Below are positions 17,716 through 29,334 of a stretch of DNA of 64,000 bases, piece after piece; the stretch's first letter is position 1; each line of letters begins with the position of its first letter. Both the position numbers and the translations under genes were made by a program. A model generated the notes under the pieces. That model made no database searches and had not been told where the DNA came from. It saw nothing but the letters and a program-made list of their open reading frames with translations. The stretch is from Shinisaurus crocodilurus (taxonomy: Eukaryota > Chordata > Lepidosauria > Squamata > Shinisauridae), in NCBI GenBank assembly GCA_021292165.1, contig JAHFWL010000408.1:351700-415699 (forward strand), written 5' to 3'.

Positions 17716-18816
17716 ACTTTATCTCTCCTGTTCTGTAGAAGCTTGTCTCTGTGTACCCAGGAGTCCTTCCTCTTGCCAACAACACACTATTGCCACGGTT
17801 CAAAGGTCCCGTAACAAAGGCGTGTCCTGAGAACGTACGCAGGTTTGCACACACGTCCACAGGGGCAGATTAAGAAACACACATTAGCAGGGACAGTGAG
17901 GGGGTGGGATTTGAGGGCTGGGATCCAGCCAGAGCTTGGCACTGAGCTGCAGGAGCTGGTGTGTGTCCTGCCTCCACCCTCCAGCCCAGAGGACTCAAAA
18001 TGGAGGGTCCTCCAACCACGGAAGCAACGAAGTAACTAAGCAGTGTCATTTCGACATCATGTTGTTCATTGTTCTGAATGCACGGGTCATTTTGTTTTTA
18101 AAGTCAGCCAAGCAAGTACAGACTGTCCTCCATTTTTACCCATCACCCCTCCAAACAAACGGGGGGATGAAGCACCCCTCCTACAAAGACATCCAGAATT
18201 CAGAAGTCTGTGGAACGAATGCTCATCTCAGGCACTTCTGCAGCCTTCCAGCTCAAGAGGAAGAATGGAAATCTTCATAGTTCTAGAGCAGCCTTCCCCA
18301 AACTTTTGCCCCCCCCCCGAAGTGTTGGACTACAACTCCCAGCATCCCCAGGTTGGCGAAGGCTGTTCTAGAGGGTCATTTTGCAGAGGCACCCAGTGAC
18401 AAAAGCGTCAGCACACCAGCGAGTTAAGCAACCCTGCGAGGAGATGGAAAGTGCTACTTATCTACTCATTTATATATTCAAATCACTCTAGGAAATCAGC
18501 TAAAAACTCATATATCGTTAGTGGAGGCTAAATCCCAGGGAGAAATCCGGCCTGATCTTGCAGTTCTTGCAGCCTGGCCCAAACAGAGATTCCACATTTA
18601 CACTCAACCCAGGCTGAGAAAGGGGGAATAAGGGCAAGCTCTGTACTGACAAGGGCCACTGTGCAGGCTTAGCTAGTCGAAAAGTCTGCCCACAGACAAA
18701 AAAGGAAAAGCCAGCTTCAGTTTGGACTCAGAGTCGGCTCAGGTAATTAAGTCTTATTGAGAAGCATACAAACTGTAGTCATCCCAAGTCTGAGAGGCCA
18801 GCTTGTCACTTGGTTT

Positions 18817-18820
<4 letters not shown>
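17716..18820. other. No recognisable gene; one MITE
   Basis: Unassigned sequence. A short hAT-like MITE lies at 18292-18372 (CAGCCTTCCCCAA, then GACTACAACTCCCAGCATCC, then GGCGAAGGCTG). The part 18500-18780 resembles reversed LTR sequence but has no clear ends. Confidence 0.4.

Positions 18821-18854
<34 letters not shown>
18821..18854. repeat. CA dinucleotide microsatellite
   Basis: Seventeen uninterrupted CA units. Confidence 0.95.
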
Positions 18855-18856
<2 letters not shown>

Positions 18857-19099
18857 AACCCAGCCCTTCCAAATCACCTACCCTTTTTGTCTGTGGTCTA
18901 CTCCAAATAACCCATTCGCCATTGTCCTGTTGTCCCTTCCAGCCACGCCTTCTCTATTGCCCTCTCACCTCAACGCAAGCTCCCCACTTCCGCATGTCCA
19001 CCCAGGAGAAGCGAGCCAGGCCAGGAGTTCAGGCACAGCCTCCCCTGCTTTCCAAATGAGGCCCTCCGGTCAGATCGGCTGCAGCAGCAGTTGGGCCAG

Positions 19100-19390
19100 C
19101 CTACCTAGAGCTGTGTGAGGAGGCAGGCTATAGAAGGAGTCAGTGGTCGTGGTCCATGTGGGTACCAATGACACGGGGAAATGTAGTTGTGAGTTCCTGG
19201 AAGCCAAATTTACATTGCTAGGTAGGAGGTTGAAATCCGGGACCACCAAGATGGCTCGCTCTGAAAGGCTCCCTGTTCCACACGCAGGGCCAGCTGGACG
19301 GGCGAAGCTGAGGGGTCTCAATGCGTGGATGAGACGGTGGTGCAGGGAGGGGGGCTTCAGATGTGTTTGGCACTGGGGAACTGGGAAGGA
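19100..19390 (+). mobile_element. CR1-type LINE ORF1 esterase fragment
   Basis: The open frame contains VVVHVGTNDTGK, the GxND block of SGNH esterases carried by ORF1 of CR1 elements, followed by LGRRLKSGTTKMA and AKLRGLNAWMRRWC. It is cut on the right by the LTR starting near 19384. No catalytic Ser block remains. Confidence 0.6.
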
Positions 19391-20120
19391 CCGCCGCCGG
19401 TCCTTCCGCGGCTTTCCCTGACAGCCTTGATCTCACCGCACGCAACCTCCGACTCGGATCGGATCGTAAACACTGGAATTGAGCACTGAGTCTAAGAGAA
19501 ACTACGCATACTCCACTTAGGGTAAAGCGAAAGGAAGTTTATTGTGGGATTAGTCGGTTACAAATCGGAAAGGGAGATAAGGGGAATGAAACTGACAGAA
19601 TGGAATACAGTCACGCCTTGGATTGAGAGCATAATTCGTTCCGGAAACGTGCTTGTAATCCAAAACACTCGTATATCAAAACAAAATCCCCCCCAAAAAA
19701 ATTGTACAGAGATTTTTAATTTAAGCCGTACTACAGTACTTGTATTGCAAGACGTCGCTTGTATATCAAGTAAAAAATAATAATGAAATATTTAAAAATT
19801 TGCTTGTCTTGCAAAACGCTCTCAAACCAAGTTACTTGCAATCCAAGGCAGTACTGTATCTTTGTTACACGCAGTCAGAACTACAAAATAACAACCGAGA
19901 ACCCATGCTAATCTAAGCTAAAGACCGAGAATCTACCAAAAAAATAAAATAATACATACAACTACAACAGCAACAAACAAAACTTAACAATATTAATACA
20001 TAAACCCACCCCAATCCCTCCCCACTCAATCCACATTAGATTATTATATTTCACTTCTGTATAAACTACTTCTTCATAAACTACTACTTTTCAAGAATCC
20101 CACAATTTTTTTTATACTTT
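19384..20120 (-). mobile_element. LTR with nested Tigger MITE
   Basis: Same family as 8994-9828: AATAAA on the minus strand (19543-19538), a shared GGTAAAGCGAAAGG-like block, the inverted GGACCGCCGCCGGTCC near the U5 end, and GAAACTGACA just before the Tigger insertion. After the insertion the LTR resumes with TTGTTACAC. The far end in AT-rich sequence is not defined. Confidence 0.55.
19608..19856. mobile_element. Tigger-type MITE nested in LTR
   Basis: Termini CAGTCACGCCTTGG and CCAAGGCAGTACTG, TA on both sides, 249 bp, reverse orientation relative to 15131-15377. Confidence 0.8.
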
Positions 20121-20164
20121 TATTTTTTTAATAATTTTTTTATATCAGAATTTTTCCTGATGTT

Positions 20165-20822
20165 TGGGTGGGATCTGGGTTCAACGTGTACAATTCTGGT
20201 CACCACACCTAAAAAAGGATATTGTGGAGTTGGAAAAAGTGCAGAAAGGGGCAGCTAAAATGATCAAGGGGCTGGAGCAACTCCCCTAGGAGGAAAGGTG
20301 ACAGCAGCTGGGATTGTTTAGCTTAGAAAAAAGGCGAGTAAGGGGAGACATGACAGAAGTGTATAAAGTTATGCATGGTGTGGGGAAAGTGCACAGGGAG
20401 ACATTTTTCTCCCTCTCTCATAACACTAGAACCCAAAGGGGCCGTGCCATGAAGCTGATTGGTGGGAGATACAGGACAGATAAAGGACATCTTTACATGG
20501 TGCTAAGTTAAACTACTGAATTCATTTCCACAAGATGCAGTGATGGCCACCAATTTGGAGGACTTGAAAAGGGGATGGGACAAATTCATGGAGGAGAAGG
20601 CCACTGGGGGCTACTAGTCCTGATTGGCTATGTGCTCCTCCAGTATCAGAGGCAGTATGCTCAAGTACACCAGTGGCTGGGGAACATGGGCAGGAGGGTG
20701 CTGTTGCACCCATGTCCTGCTTGTGGGATCCCGTGGGCAGCTGGTTGGCCACCGTGTGAACAGAATGCTGGACTCATTGGACCCGTGGTCTGATCCAGCA
20801 TGGCTCTTCTTATGTTCTTATA
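20165..20822 (+). mobile_element. CR1/L3-type LINE, ORF2 C-terminus and 3' end
   Basis: The broken frames read FSLEKRRVRGDMTEVYKVMH and AMKLIGGRYRTDKGHL, the C-terminal LINE protein. The 3' end follows with ATCAGAGGCAGTATGCTCAA and GATCCAGCATGGCTCTTCTT. It is the longest copy of this group in the window. Confidence 0.75.
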
Positions 20823-21270
20823 AAGAAGAAAAAGAAAAAACTAATTACACGGTGATTTATGGGGACACTCTTTGTTTGTTTATCCCTCCTTTCTCTCTCC
20901 ATGTGCTGTGTGTATAAATGATTGTCTTGGTTTTCCTAAGTGGAAATATGTGTTCAATACAGACATACAATTTTTTCTTCTTTTTAACCCTTTCCAAAAA
21001 AAAAATATTTGTTAAAGAGATTTGCAACTCAGGAACACTTAACTGAGAAAATCAAACCAGCCCTGTGATCTGAGAAGATGGTATCTAGCTCAATATTTCT
21101 CACTATGTATTAATTTATGAGAAACAAAGCTTAACTACATTAATATTTCTTTGTTGCTTGAGCTTCAGCACAAAAATATGGCTCCATGTCTGCATTCATT
21201 TACTGTATACAGTGCACCGTGTACATGGGGTTTTTTTTAAACATGAAATAGGAGTTAAATTGTGATCACG
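20823..21270. other. AT-rich spacer, nothing recognised
   Basis: AT-rich sequence next to the 3' end of gene B. No gene, clear repeat or polyadenylation site was identified. Confidence 0.5.
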
Positions 21271-21423
21271 CATTGATATATCTCCCCTGTGTGAATTCTT
21301 TGATGTTATGTGCAGTTTTTCCTCAAATCAAAGTTCTTTACATGATCCAAGCATTGACATGGTTTCTCCCCTGTGTGAGCTCTTTGATGAGAAGTGAGCT
21401 GTGTCTTCTAACTGAAGCTCTTT
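21271..21423 (-). pseudogene. Degenerate terminal fingers of gene B
   Basis: Two further finger remnants continue beyond the stop of gene B on the minus strand. They are cut off by an extra C in the linker codons near 21453-21457, and have their own in-frame TAG where the first reads CRKSFS. The last finger has lost its cysteine pattern. Confidence 0.7.
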
Positions 21424-23573
21424 CTACAGTCCAGACACTGATATGGCTTCTCCCCCTGTGTGAGTTCTTTGATGAGAAGTGAGCAGTGTCTTCCAGATGA
21501 ATCCCTTTCCACACTCCAAGCACTGATATGGTTTCTCCCCCGTGTGAATTCTTTGATGAGAAGTGAGATATGTCTTCGAACTGAATCTATTTCCACACTC
21601 CAAGCATTGATAAGGTTTCTCCCCTGTGTGAATTCTTTCATGAGAAGTGAGACTTATCTTTTGAATAAATCTCTTTCCACACTGTAGGCATTCATATGGT
21701 TTCTCCCCTGTGTGAATTCTTTCATGAGAAGTGAGATTTGACTTATGACTGAATCTCTTTCCACACTCTAAGCACTGATATGGTTTCTCCCCTGTGTGAC
21801 TTCTTTGATGAGAAGTGAGCTGTGCCTGCTGCCTGAAGCTCTTTCCACACTCCAAGCATTTATATGGTTGCTCCCCTGTGTGAGTTCTTTGATGAGAAGT
21901 GAGCTGTGTCTTCCAACTGAATATCTTTCCACACTCCAAGCATTCATATGGTTTCTCCCCTGTGTGAACTACTTGATGAGAAGTGAGGTTTGCCTTATGA
22001 CTGAATCTCTTTCCACATTCCAAGCACTGATACGGTTTTTCCCCTGTGTGAGTTCTTTGATGAGAAGTGAGCTGTGCCTGCTGGCTGAAGCTCTTTCCAC
22101 ACTCCAAGCATTCATATGGTTTCTCCCCTGTGTGAACTACTTGATGAGAAGTGAGATTTGCCTTATGACTGAATCTCTTTCCACACTCCAAGCATTGATA
22201 TGGTTTCTCCCCTGTGTGAACTACTTGATGAGAAGTGAGATTTGCCTTATGACTGAATCTCTTACCACACTCCAAGCATTCATATGGTTTTTCCCCTGTG
22301 TGAGTTCTTTGATGAGAAGTGAGACTTATCTTTTGAATAAATCTCTTTCCACACTGTAGGCATTCATATGGTTTCTCCCCTGTGTGAATTCTTTCATGAG
22401 AAGTGAGATTTCTCATCTGATTGTAGCTCTTTCCACACTCCAAGCATTGATATGGTTTCTCCCCTGTGTGAATTATTTGATGAGAAGTGAGCCTTGTCTT
22501 CGAAATGAATCTCTTTCCACACTCCAAGCATTGATATGGTTTCTCTCCTGTGTGAATTCTTTCATGAGAAGTGAGATTTCTCTTCTGACTGTAGCTCTTT
22601 CCACACTCCAAGCATTGATATGGTTTCTCTCCTGTGTGAATTCTTTGATGAGAAGTGAGCTGTGTCTTCCGACTCAAGCTCTTTCCACATTCCAAGCATT
22701 TATATGGTTTCTCCCCTGTGTGAGTTCTTTGATGAGAAGTGAGCTGTGTCTTCTGACTGAATCTCTTTCCACACTCCAAGCACTGATATGGTTTCTCCCC
22801 GGTGTGAATTCTTTGATGAGAAGTGAGCTGTGATTTTGAACGGAATCTCTTTCCACACTCCAAGCACTGATATGGTTTCTCCCCTGTGTGAGTCCTTCGA
22901 TGAGAAGTGAGCACTGTCTTCCAACTGAATCTCTTTCCGCACTCCAAGCATTGATATGGTTTCTCCCCTGTGTGAATTATTTGATGAGAAGTGAGATGTA
23001 TCTGTTGACTGAATCTCTTTCCACACTCCAAGCATTGATATCGTTTCTCACCTCTGTGAATTCTTTCATGAGAAATGAGCACGGACTTCCAAGTGAATCC
23101 CTTTCCACACTCCAAGCATTGATATGGTTTCAACCCTGTGTGAATTCTTTCATGAGAAGTGAGATTTATCTTTTGATTGAATCTCTTTCCGCACTTGAAG
23201 CATTGATATCGTTTCCCACCTGTGTGAATTCTTTTATGAGAAGTGAGCCTTGTCTTCCAATGGAATCTCTTTCCACACTCCAAGCATTTATGTGGTTTCT
23301 CCCCTGTGTGGATTTTGCAATGAACATTAAGGTTTGATTTAGACTTGAAGGTTTTCCCACACACAGAGCACACATAGTTTTCTTGTTTTTTATCCATTTT
23401 TTCTTCCATTGAGATATCATCATAATCACTGCCCTGAGAAGCAAAGGATTCATCCCTCCTCTTCTGATTTAGTTCACTTTCTCTTCTCAGAGGTTCCCTA
23501 TTTTTATATCTGTTTGTTTTCGGGGACATCCCAGATGGTTCTCTGTTATTCTCTATTTCACTCCTGTCACTTT
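21424..23573 (-). CDS. Gene B zinc-finger exon, 23 C2H2 fingers
   Basis: The exon follows the acceptor TTATAG (23579-23574). A linker of about 65 residues is close to that of gene A. Fingers carrying [15 protein letters not shown] occur three times (14, 15, 17), and [12 protein letters not shown] occurs twice (13, 21), showing past duplication inside the array. Fingers 1 and 2 align with those of gene A; the rest have diverged in number and contact residues. Confidence 0.9.
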
Positions 23574-26500
23574 CTATAATAAAGACAAGAAATTAGCAAA
23601 AGACTTGAGTTAGAAATAGAGCTTCAAATCATTGAATGACTTCAGTTGACTAAAAGGAAGCTGTGAAGAAAGGCAGACCCTTCTCCGCCACACACGTGTA
23701 GACAGGTGTAATCATGCAAATGTACATGGTTCCTGGGAAGACTAGGCCTCAAGAGTGTCTCTTGCAAATGTGCATAGTTTCCCTTTGATGTCCCTGTGCC
23801 CCAGGTATTCGCATACAAATGTTTCCCCAAGCACTCTAGTCATGATCAAGAGCCACCCCTCCCCTGCCTAGCCCAGAAGTTCATCCTGATTGGCCAAGGA
23901 CAGCCAAGCTACCAAAAGGAGGAGTGGGGGGAGAATTTGATACTGCCAGCTAACCCTAAGAAGACCCACCCCCAGGCAAAGAGTAAGTGCCTGGGTGTTT
24001 ATATAGTAAAGGAACTAGTTTTGTTGTTTTGTAGCTCTACTTGTGTATACCAAAGTGTCTCCCCACCTTTCCCTCATTTCCCACCTTTTATTGTAATTGG
24101 TCTACCTTAAATAAACTTTCCTGGTTTTACCCCACAGTGTGTGAGGTTCCACTGTGGTTCAGAGCTAAATCCAGTGTATAGACCAAAGGCAATGCCCTGA
24201 GAGAATCAAGACAGCAGAGCCAAATCTGGAAGTTTGGCACCTTTGATCTCTCATCTTGAGTTAAAGGAGCAGTTGGCAGTCCTTCACAGAAGACCTCTCA
24301 ACACAGAGACTGGAGGCAGTTCTTACTATGTGCCTAACAGCTCTTTTGACTGGCATTGACTGAGAGCTGGTGTATTCAAGAGCAATGGATTGGGACCAGA
24401 GAGTCCTGGGCTCTGCTCCCAGCTCAGACATGATTTTTTCTGGATGCTGTGGGACCGGTTACTCTCTCCCACCCTCGCCTACCCCACAGGATTGTTGTGC
24501 AGGTAAGTGGACAATCTGAGGCATGATATGAGATATGCTCATTTTAAGGTCTGCGCTATGGTGGTGTTGGTGGCAAAGATAGCATATTTCTCTCCTACCG
24601 TTACGGGCTCAGCACCATCCAGTGGAGCCTGTGGTATCCAAACCCACCATGGGATCTGAGGAATGAAGGTACCCTCCCCACTGGAGCCCACTCCCCACTG
24701 GGATCAACTTGGCTCAGCATTTTACAGATAAAGTTGCTCCCGCCCAATCTAACCTGGGTGCCACGTTAATCACAGGTTGAGTCTACAGCTCCCGGCCTTT
24801 CCTGACCCAACTCAAAGGGCTGATGTTCAACAGTCAAAACATTTTGATGCTGCCCAGAGTCTACTACTTATTTGGGAATAAATATTCCCAGAGACAAATC
24901 TCACATGACCAAGTTAAACTTGAATAAGTTGATCACTGAATCTCACAGCTTGTGGGTCTTCGCGTCTATGCCGGCATCATCAATGGATTTGCTGTGAGTA
25001 CTTCATTTAAATGTATATAAGAACATTGAATCTTATTTCTTTCTTTTCCTTATATGGTTTTGCTTTATTGAAATTCACAATAAAAAATTAATTTTAAAAA
25101 GTGTGCACACACTTTATGGATGAAGTTGATCCCATCCATTCCAACTGCCTGTGGCTCACGCTGGCTCAGCTTGTCTGAGTGTGGAAAGCTAAGCAGGGTC
25201 AGGCCTGGTTATTACTTGGATGGGAGACCCCTCCTCTAGTTTCCTGCATTGAGCAGGGGGTTGGACTCGATAGCCTTGTAGGCTCCTTCCAACTCAATGA
25301 TCTATGAAATTTGTTCTGACACTAATGACAGCTTCTTGCTCCTGCTCCACCCACCATCAGCAGCTGCCCCCAGTCGACTTCCCCTGTGGGTCAACGGACA
25401 TTCATGGGAAAAGGTTTCCTCACCCCTGGTCCTAAAGGGTCAGCCTTCCTGATACAGGAAGGACCAGTCCCAGGTGAGCCTCTCAACACACGAACATCTT
25501 CCTTGGCTGCCCGGCTCTGCTTTCTCACTCTGTCTATGATGTGTGGCACGGGACCTTCTGAGTAGCGGAGCTGTGAGATCTCCCCTGCCATCAACCTCTT
25601 CTGGGTAACTAATTCAGACCACTCCTTTTATGTTTTTAAAAGGAAAGCAAGTTCATTTTTTCACAATAAAGGGTAGGGAAATGGATAATGTTAATAGATT
25701 CTAAACGCTAAAAAAAACCCACCTCCCTCTGACTCCCCTCAGACTTCTCAGAAAGACCCCTTCCCTCTTTCTCTCCCCCCCTCCTCCCTTAGGCTCCTCC
25801 AGACTTCCTTTGAACAGCTCCGCCCACTGTAACACAGGCTTCACCCCGCCTCCTCATTCTCTCAGCCAATCAGCAGACACCTCAGCATTCCACATGCCTC
25901 TCACACTCTCTCCTCCCCTCAAATACTTACATCTATAACACTTTGCCCATGGGCAGGGGCACGACATGCACCAATGCTGTGCAACGCCATCCGTAGGGAC
26001 ATCTGAACAGCCTGAACTCGTCTGATCTCGTAAGCCATGCACGGTTGGGCCTAGTCAGTGCTTGGTTGAGTGACTGCCTAGGAAGACCTGGTGCTCTGGG
26101 GGGGGGGGGGGGGGGAACCACACCTCAGTGTGAGAGAGCACCTGCTTTGCATGCGGAAGGTCGCAGGTTCGATCCCTGGCTTCTCCAGGTCGGGCTGGGA
26201 AAGAATCCTGCCTGAAACCCAGGAGAGCGGCTGCTGCCAGTCAGTGCCGACAATACTGGGCTAGAGGGACCAAGGGCCAGACTCAGTAGAAGGCAGCTTC
26301 CGAGGTTCCGCTGTTCCTGTGACACACGCCTCCCTCCTCCCTCCCTGTTGCCTTTTGGGTTTTAGGCCACGACAGTGCTGCGCCATCAGGTTTTGCGCCG
26401 GCACATTGGCTCATGTCTGTATTTGCATTCACTGCAGCTCTTCATAATTCCTGACGTTTTCAGGACCAGAAGCTCATTGTTGTTTTGATTATGTTCTGTG

Positions 26501-28895
26501 TCTTTTTTACCATTTTGTATTGATGTCTAACACTGTTCACTCCTTTGTGATTTTTCGTTTAATGGAAAGGCAGGATTATAAATGTTTTAATAAATAAAAG
26601 TGGGCAAATCCTGCTAGACTAAACAGAAGGGATCCTGAGAGGCTGAGATACACCATCGAATTGCACACGGGCCCCTCCACTGCAGGCCTTCCAGTGTTGC
26701 TTAAAAGCTTGCCTGTCCTCGGCTGCCTTTCCCTAATCACGGTGGTTGCACTGCTGGTTTTTGAGACTCCTGAGCTGTCTGAATGTGTCTTCTGCAAATG
26801 TTTCTGGTATGGCTGAGCCCAGTGTCTTGAAGCTCCTGTTGTAACAGTGTATAATGACTGGATTATCTTAATGCCTCCTCCTTTGCTTGCGTATGGCACT
26901 TGCGAGGGGGATGCCCAAAAGGTAGCATAAAAATACTTCAATGAATATAGAGAATGGGGAAAAAATTACTAACATTCTCACTACTACTCCTACCATCTTT
27001 GCATTTGTAAAGAGATATTATTGCCAGCCAGGGAAAGAGGGAGCCTTACCGAGAGAGGCCACGATCCCACGACTCTCCTCCATGATCTGCCTGTGCAGGG
27101 CTCTCTGGTCAGGATCCAGCAGTGCCCACTCCTCCTCGCTGAAGGACACAGCGATCTCCTCAAAGGGCACCAGACCCTGGACAGAAGAAACATCAACACT
27201 TCCTCCTCACACCTAATGTAAAGATCATCAAGTAACAAAATCCAAAAGGCTGCTTCAAGTGAGTTGGTTGGGCATAGTGGACGATTTAAGCATCCAGGAG
27301 TGACATTTATAGCCTTCCTTTTAGAGGTTACCAAACGGCTACTAGTCATGATGGCGACCTCCAGGATCTGGGGAAGAATGCATCTCCAGACCAATTACAG
27401 GGGAAGAACAGCGTCCAAGGTATATTGCGCTCATGCGCTGCTTGTGAGCTACACAGGTATTTTCTGGCTGGCCAGTGTGGGAAACGGGATGCTGGACTAG
27501 ATGGGCCTTTGGCATGACCCAGCAGGGTGCTTCTTGCGTTCTTATTCTTGCTGGAAGCAAACAGGAGGAGAGAGTTCTGTTCAGGCCCAGAGAGGTGAGC
27601 GGGGGACAGGGGCACCCAAGGGATCCTTCTCCCTACCAGATCCGCTCCCACGCCATCACAAAGAAGAAGCGGTGGCTGAGGATTGATTCCTGGCATTATG
27701 CCATCCCCTCTGAGAGAGACAGAAAACCAGGAACGTATGCCTGTCTTGGAGATTAAGATGACAGCTGAGCCACCACCACCACCCGGCCCCGGGATATATT
27801 AAATGCAGTTACTAGCAAGTAAGCCCCTTTGAACACAACAGGACTTCCTTCTCAGGAAAATACACAGGACTGCAGCTTAAGTGATGTAAGTGTAAGAACA
27901 CAGGCATGTCCGGAGATGTCTTATCCCTTATTTGCAGTTTGGATGCATTAGGGTGATTGGGTGAAAATGCATCTCTCCCCAGTTGGGCTCTTGGCCAGAA
28001 TTCAAAGTGCAGATTTCCTTGTCTAACGTCTTCAGTTACTGAATATGATTTTTTTAACTGAGAAAATGGCTGGAGACAGGTTTCTTCCCCCCACCCCCCA
28101 AACGACTCAGGGGGGGAATAAAAGCAGCCCAAGGATTTCTTGCATGCTCCCAACCCCACAGCTAATCCTTACCCTGTGAGGCGGCACCTCCATCACTCTC
28201 CTGCTCGATGCCCGTTCGCGGGGGACTCTGCAGGGGACAGGGAAATCAGGCCCCACTTCAGCACACAGATTCTCTACCTGAAACGGAATGTGGATCCAAG
28301 ACATACAATGAGAAGAGAATTTAAAAAAGGATACACTCTTGGGGCATGGGGCATGGGTATAGGACATCCCTCCTCAGATAACTTCCAGAAAAGGTTGAGT
28401 AATTCATAGACTGAGTTTTGGGATGTCCCCCCCCCCTCACATGCTTGACCCGTTGGAGCTCCCAGGATGCAATGCTCTCACCCGCTGCTCCTCCTGCTTC
28501 TTGTCCTCCTCCCGGCTCAGGAGGAAGCCTTCTGCCAGGGCCACCGCCTGGGAACTGGTCTCCGCCCCACATTCCCTCACCCAGCTCGACATCTCCAGGG
28601 GCAGGATGCTCAGGAACTGCTCCAGGATTACCAGGTCCACGATCTGATTTTTGGTGTGTCGCTCTGGCTTCAGCCACTGACGGGAGAGATGGTGGAGCTG
28701 GGTGCAGACCTCACGGGGGCCCTGAGCTGCCTGGTAGTGGAGCTGCCTGAAACATTGGCACTGCACATCTGAGCTGACCATTTCCTGGCCCAGCATCTTC
28801 TGTCCCGTAGCTTCCCAGGTTCCACTGGCACTCCCAGTCCTGATGGCATTGCGGCCTCTTCCTGCTTCAGCGGTAGCAGAGTCCTGCTCGTCCAT
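21424..28895 (-). CDS. SCAN-KRAB-C2H2 zinc-finger protein, gene B (4 coding exons)
   Basis: Paralogue of gene A in inverted orientation. Coding exons are 28895-28482, 28277-28173, 27176-27050 and 23573-21424, joining in frame to 932 codons including TAG. The SCAN domain ([15 protein letters not shown] through QWLKPE), the 35-residue linker exon and the KRAB A box ([20 protein letters not shown], ending [11 protein letters not shown]) match gene A residue by residue in length. Finger 1 begins at residue 282 in both. Twenty-three fingers follow. The frame ends soon after finger 23 because of one extra C in the linker, giving a tail of [12 protein letters not shown]. The KRAB box lacks both the MLE and the NY residues usual for TRIM28 binding, so strong repression is doubtful. 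The product is probably a nuclear DNA-binding regulator. Transcription is not shown. Confidence 0.85.
23662..24288 (+). mobile_element. Solo LTR, private to gene B
   Basis: The 627-bp LTR starts TGTGAAG and ends CTTCACA. It has TTTATATAG at 23998-24006 and AATAAA at 24110-24115 in the right order for U3-R-U5. Flanks GAAGC and GAAGA suggest an imperfect 5-bp target duplication. The matching intron of gene A lacks it. Family members lie at 8994, 19384 and 42060. Confidence 0.75.
24289..24530 (+). mobile_element. Partial MIR-like SINE and unassigned intron
   Basis: CTGCTCCCAGCTCAGACATG and CACAGGATTGTTGTGCAGGT match the core of MIR-like SINEs in plus orientation. This part also has no counterpart in the gene A intron. 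Confidence 0.45.
25147..25309 (+). mobile_element. 5S-headed SINE with CR1 tail, private to gene B
   Basis: Full-length plus-strand copy starting GCCTGTGGCTCACGCTGG, with AGCTAAGCAGGGTCAGGCCT, TACTTGGATGGGAGACC and the CR1 tail GCAGGGGGTTGGACTCGATA. The homologous site in gene A (near 5305) is empty. Confidence 0.88.
25984..26098 (+). pseudogene. 5S rRNA pseudogene
   Basis: Aligns end to end with vertebrate 5S rRNA (CCTGAACTCGTCTGATCTCG, then TAAGCCATGCACGGTTGGGC, then CCTGGTGCTC) with many changes. It is partner of the copy at 3803-3913. Confidence 0.75.
26118..26318 (+). mobile_element. tRNA-Ala-derived SINE
   Basis: CTCAGTGTGAGAGAGCACCT, CTTTGCATGC and GGTTCGATCC give the tRNA-like head; GACTCAGTAGAAGGCAGCTT is the tail. 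It is orthologous, through the duplication, to 3584-3786. Confidence 0.75.
27050..27176 (-). CDS. Gene B KRAB A-box exon
   Basis: 127 nt, the same phase and length as in gene A, following TCTGTCCAG and ending before GTAAGG. It reads [20 protein letters not shown]. Confidence 0.88.
27345..27545 (+). mobile_element. CR1/L3-type LINE 3' end
   Basis: Contains GTATTTTCTGGCTGGCCAGT and GGACTAGATGGGCCTTTGGC. It is the counterpart of 2571-2790. Confidence 0.65.
27546..28172 (-). other. Gene B intron between linker and KRAB exons
   Basis: Mirrors 1666-2570 of gene A without the LINE tail of 2075-2341. No coding signal was found. Confidence 0.6.
28173..28277 (-). CDS. Gene B linker exon
   Basis: 105 nt between a CAG acceptor (28280-28278) and GTAAGG, encoding [17 protein letters not shown] and 18 further residues. 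It is equal in length and phase to gene A. Confidence 0.75.
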
Positions 28896-28948
28896 CTTTG
28901 ATCCGTGCAGCAAAGAGCGGTGCTAATGAAGCTCTGCAAAGCCAAGAC
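28482..28948 (-). CDS. Gene B exon with 5' UTR end and SCAN domain
   Basis: Acceptor AG at 28950-28949; ATG at 28895; donor GT at 28481-28480. The SCAN domain keeps [20 protein letters not shown] and [13 protein letters not shown], as in gene A. Confidence 0.85.
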
Positions 28949-29325
28949 CTGTAAAAGAATCATAACCCTGTCAGGGCAAGAAGGAATGGCAAGGACTCCA
29001 GGCGGCAACCAGGTCCCGTTCCAGAAGGAAAGGCAGGCACATGCCAAGACTCAAAGAGAAACCAGAGACTAGGTTGAGGAGGTTTTGGGAGCCACGAACC
29101 AAAACTCCATTCATGGGCTTGAAAGTCAGAGAATGCAGCATCCTCCGTGCACCCCAACGTTCCTCCCCATCCAAACCAGCTCCCACTCTTAGCCTCCCAT
29201 TGAGCCCCCTGCCCATTCTTCTTCCAACGCCCCCACCACACCCCTCCCCATCAGCCATCCTGCTACTGCTCTGTTCTCCTTCAGCTTCTCTTAGGCAAAA
29301 CTACCTGGAAATTGTTTTAAAAACC
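28949..29325 (-). other. Duplicated 5' flank of gene B
   Basis: Inverted counterpart of 529-900. Homology fades next to CR1 sequence at about 29330. Confidence 0.55.
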
Positions 29326-29334
29326 AAATTTAAC

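Larger units (their letters stand above)
24531..27049 (-). other. Gene B large intron, part homologous to gene A
   Basis: It mirrors 3067-5870 of gene A. Extra here is the 5S-CR1 SINE at 25147-25309; missing is the LTR of gene A. A G-run of about 19 lies at 26097-26115. No other gene was seen. Confidence 0.6.

Noticed and set aside
21460..23337. Plus-strand frames across gene B fingers
   Set aside because: Antisense shadow of the finger repeat, as above.
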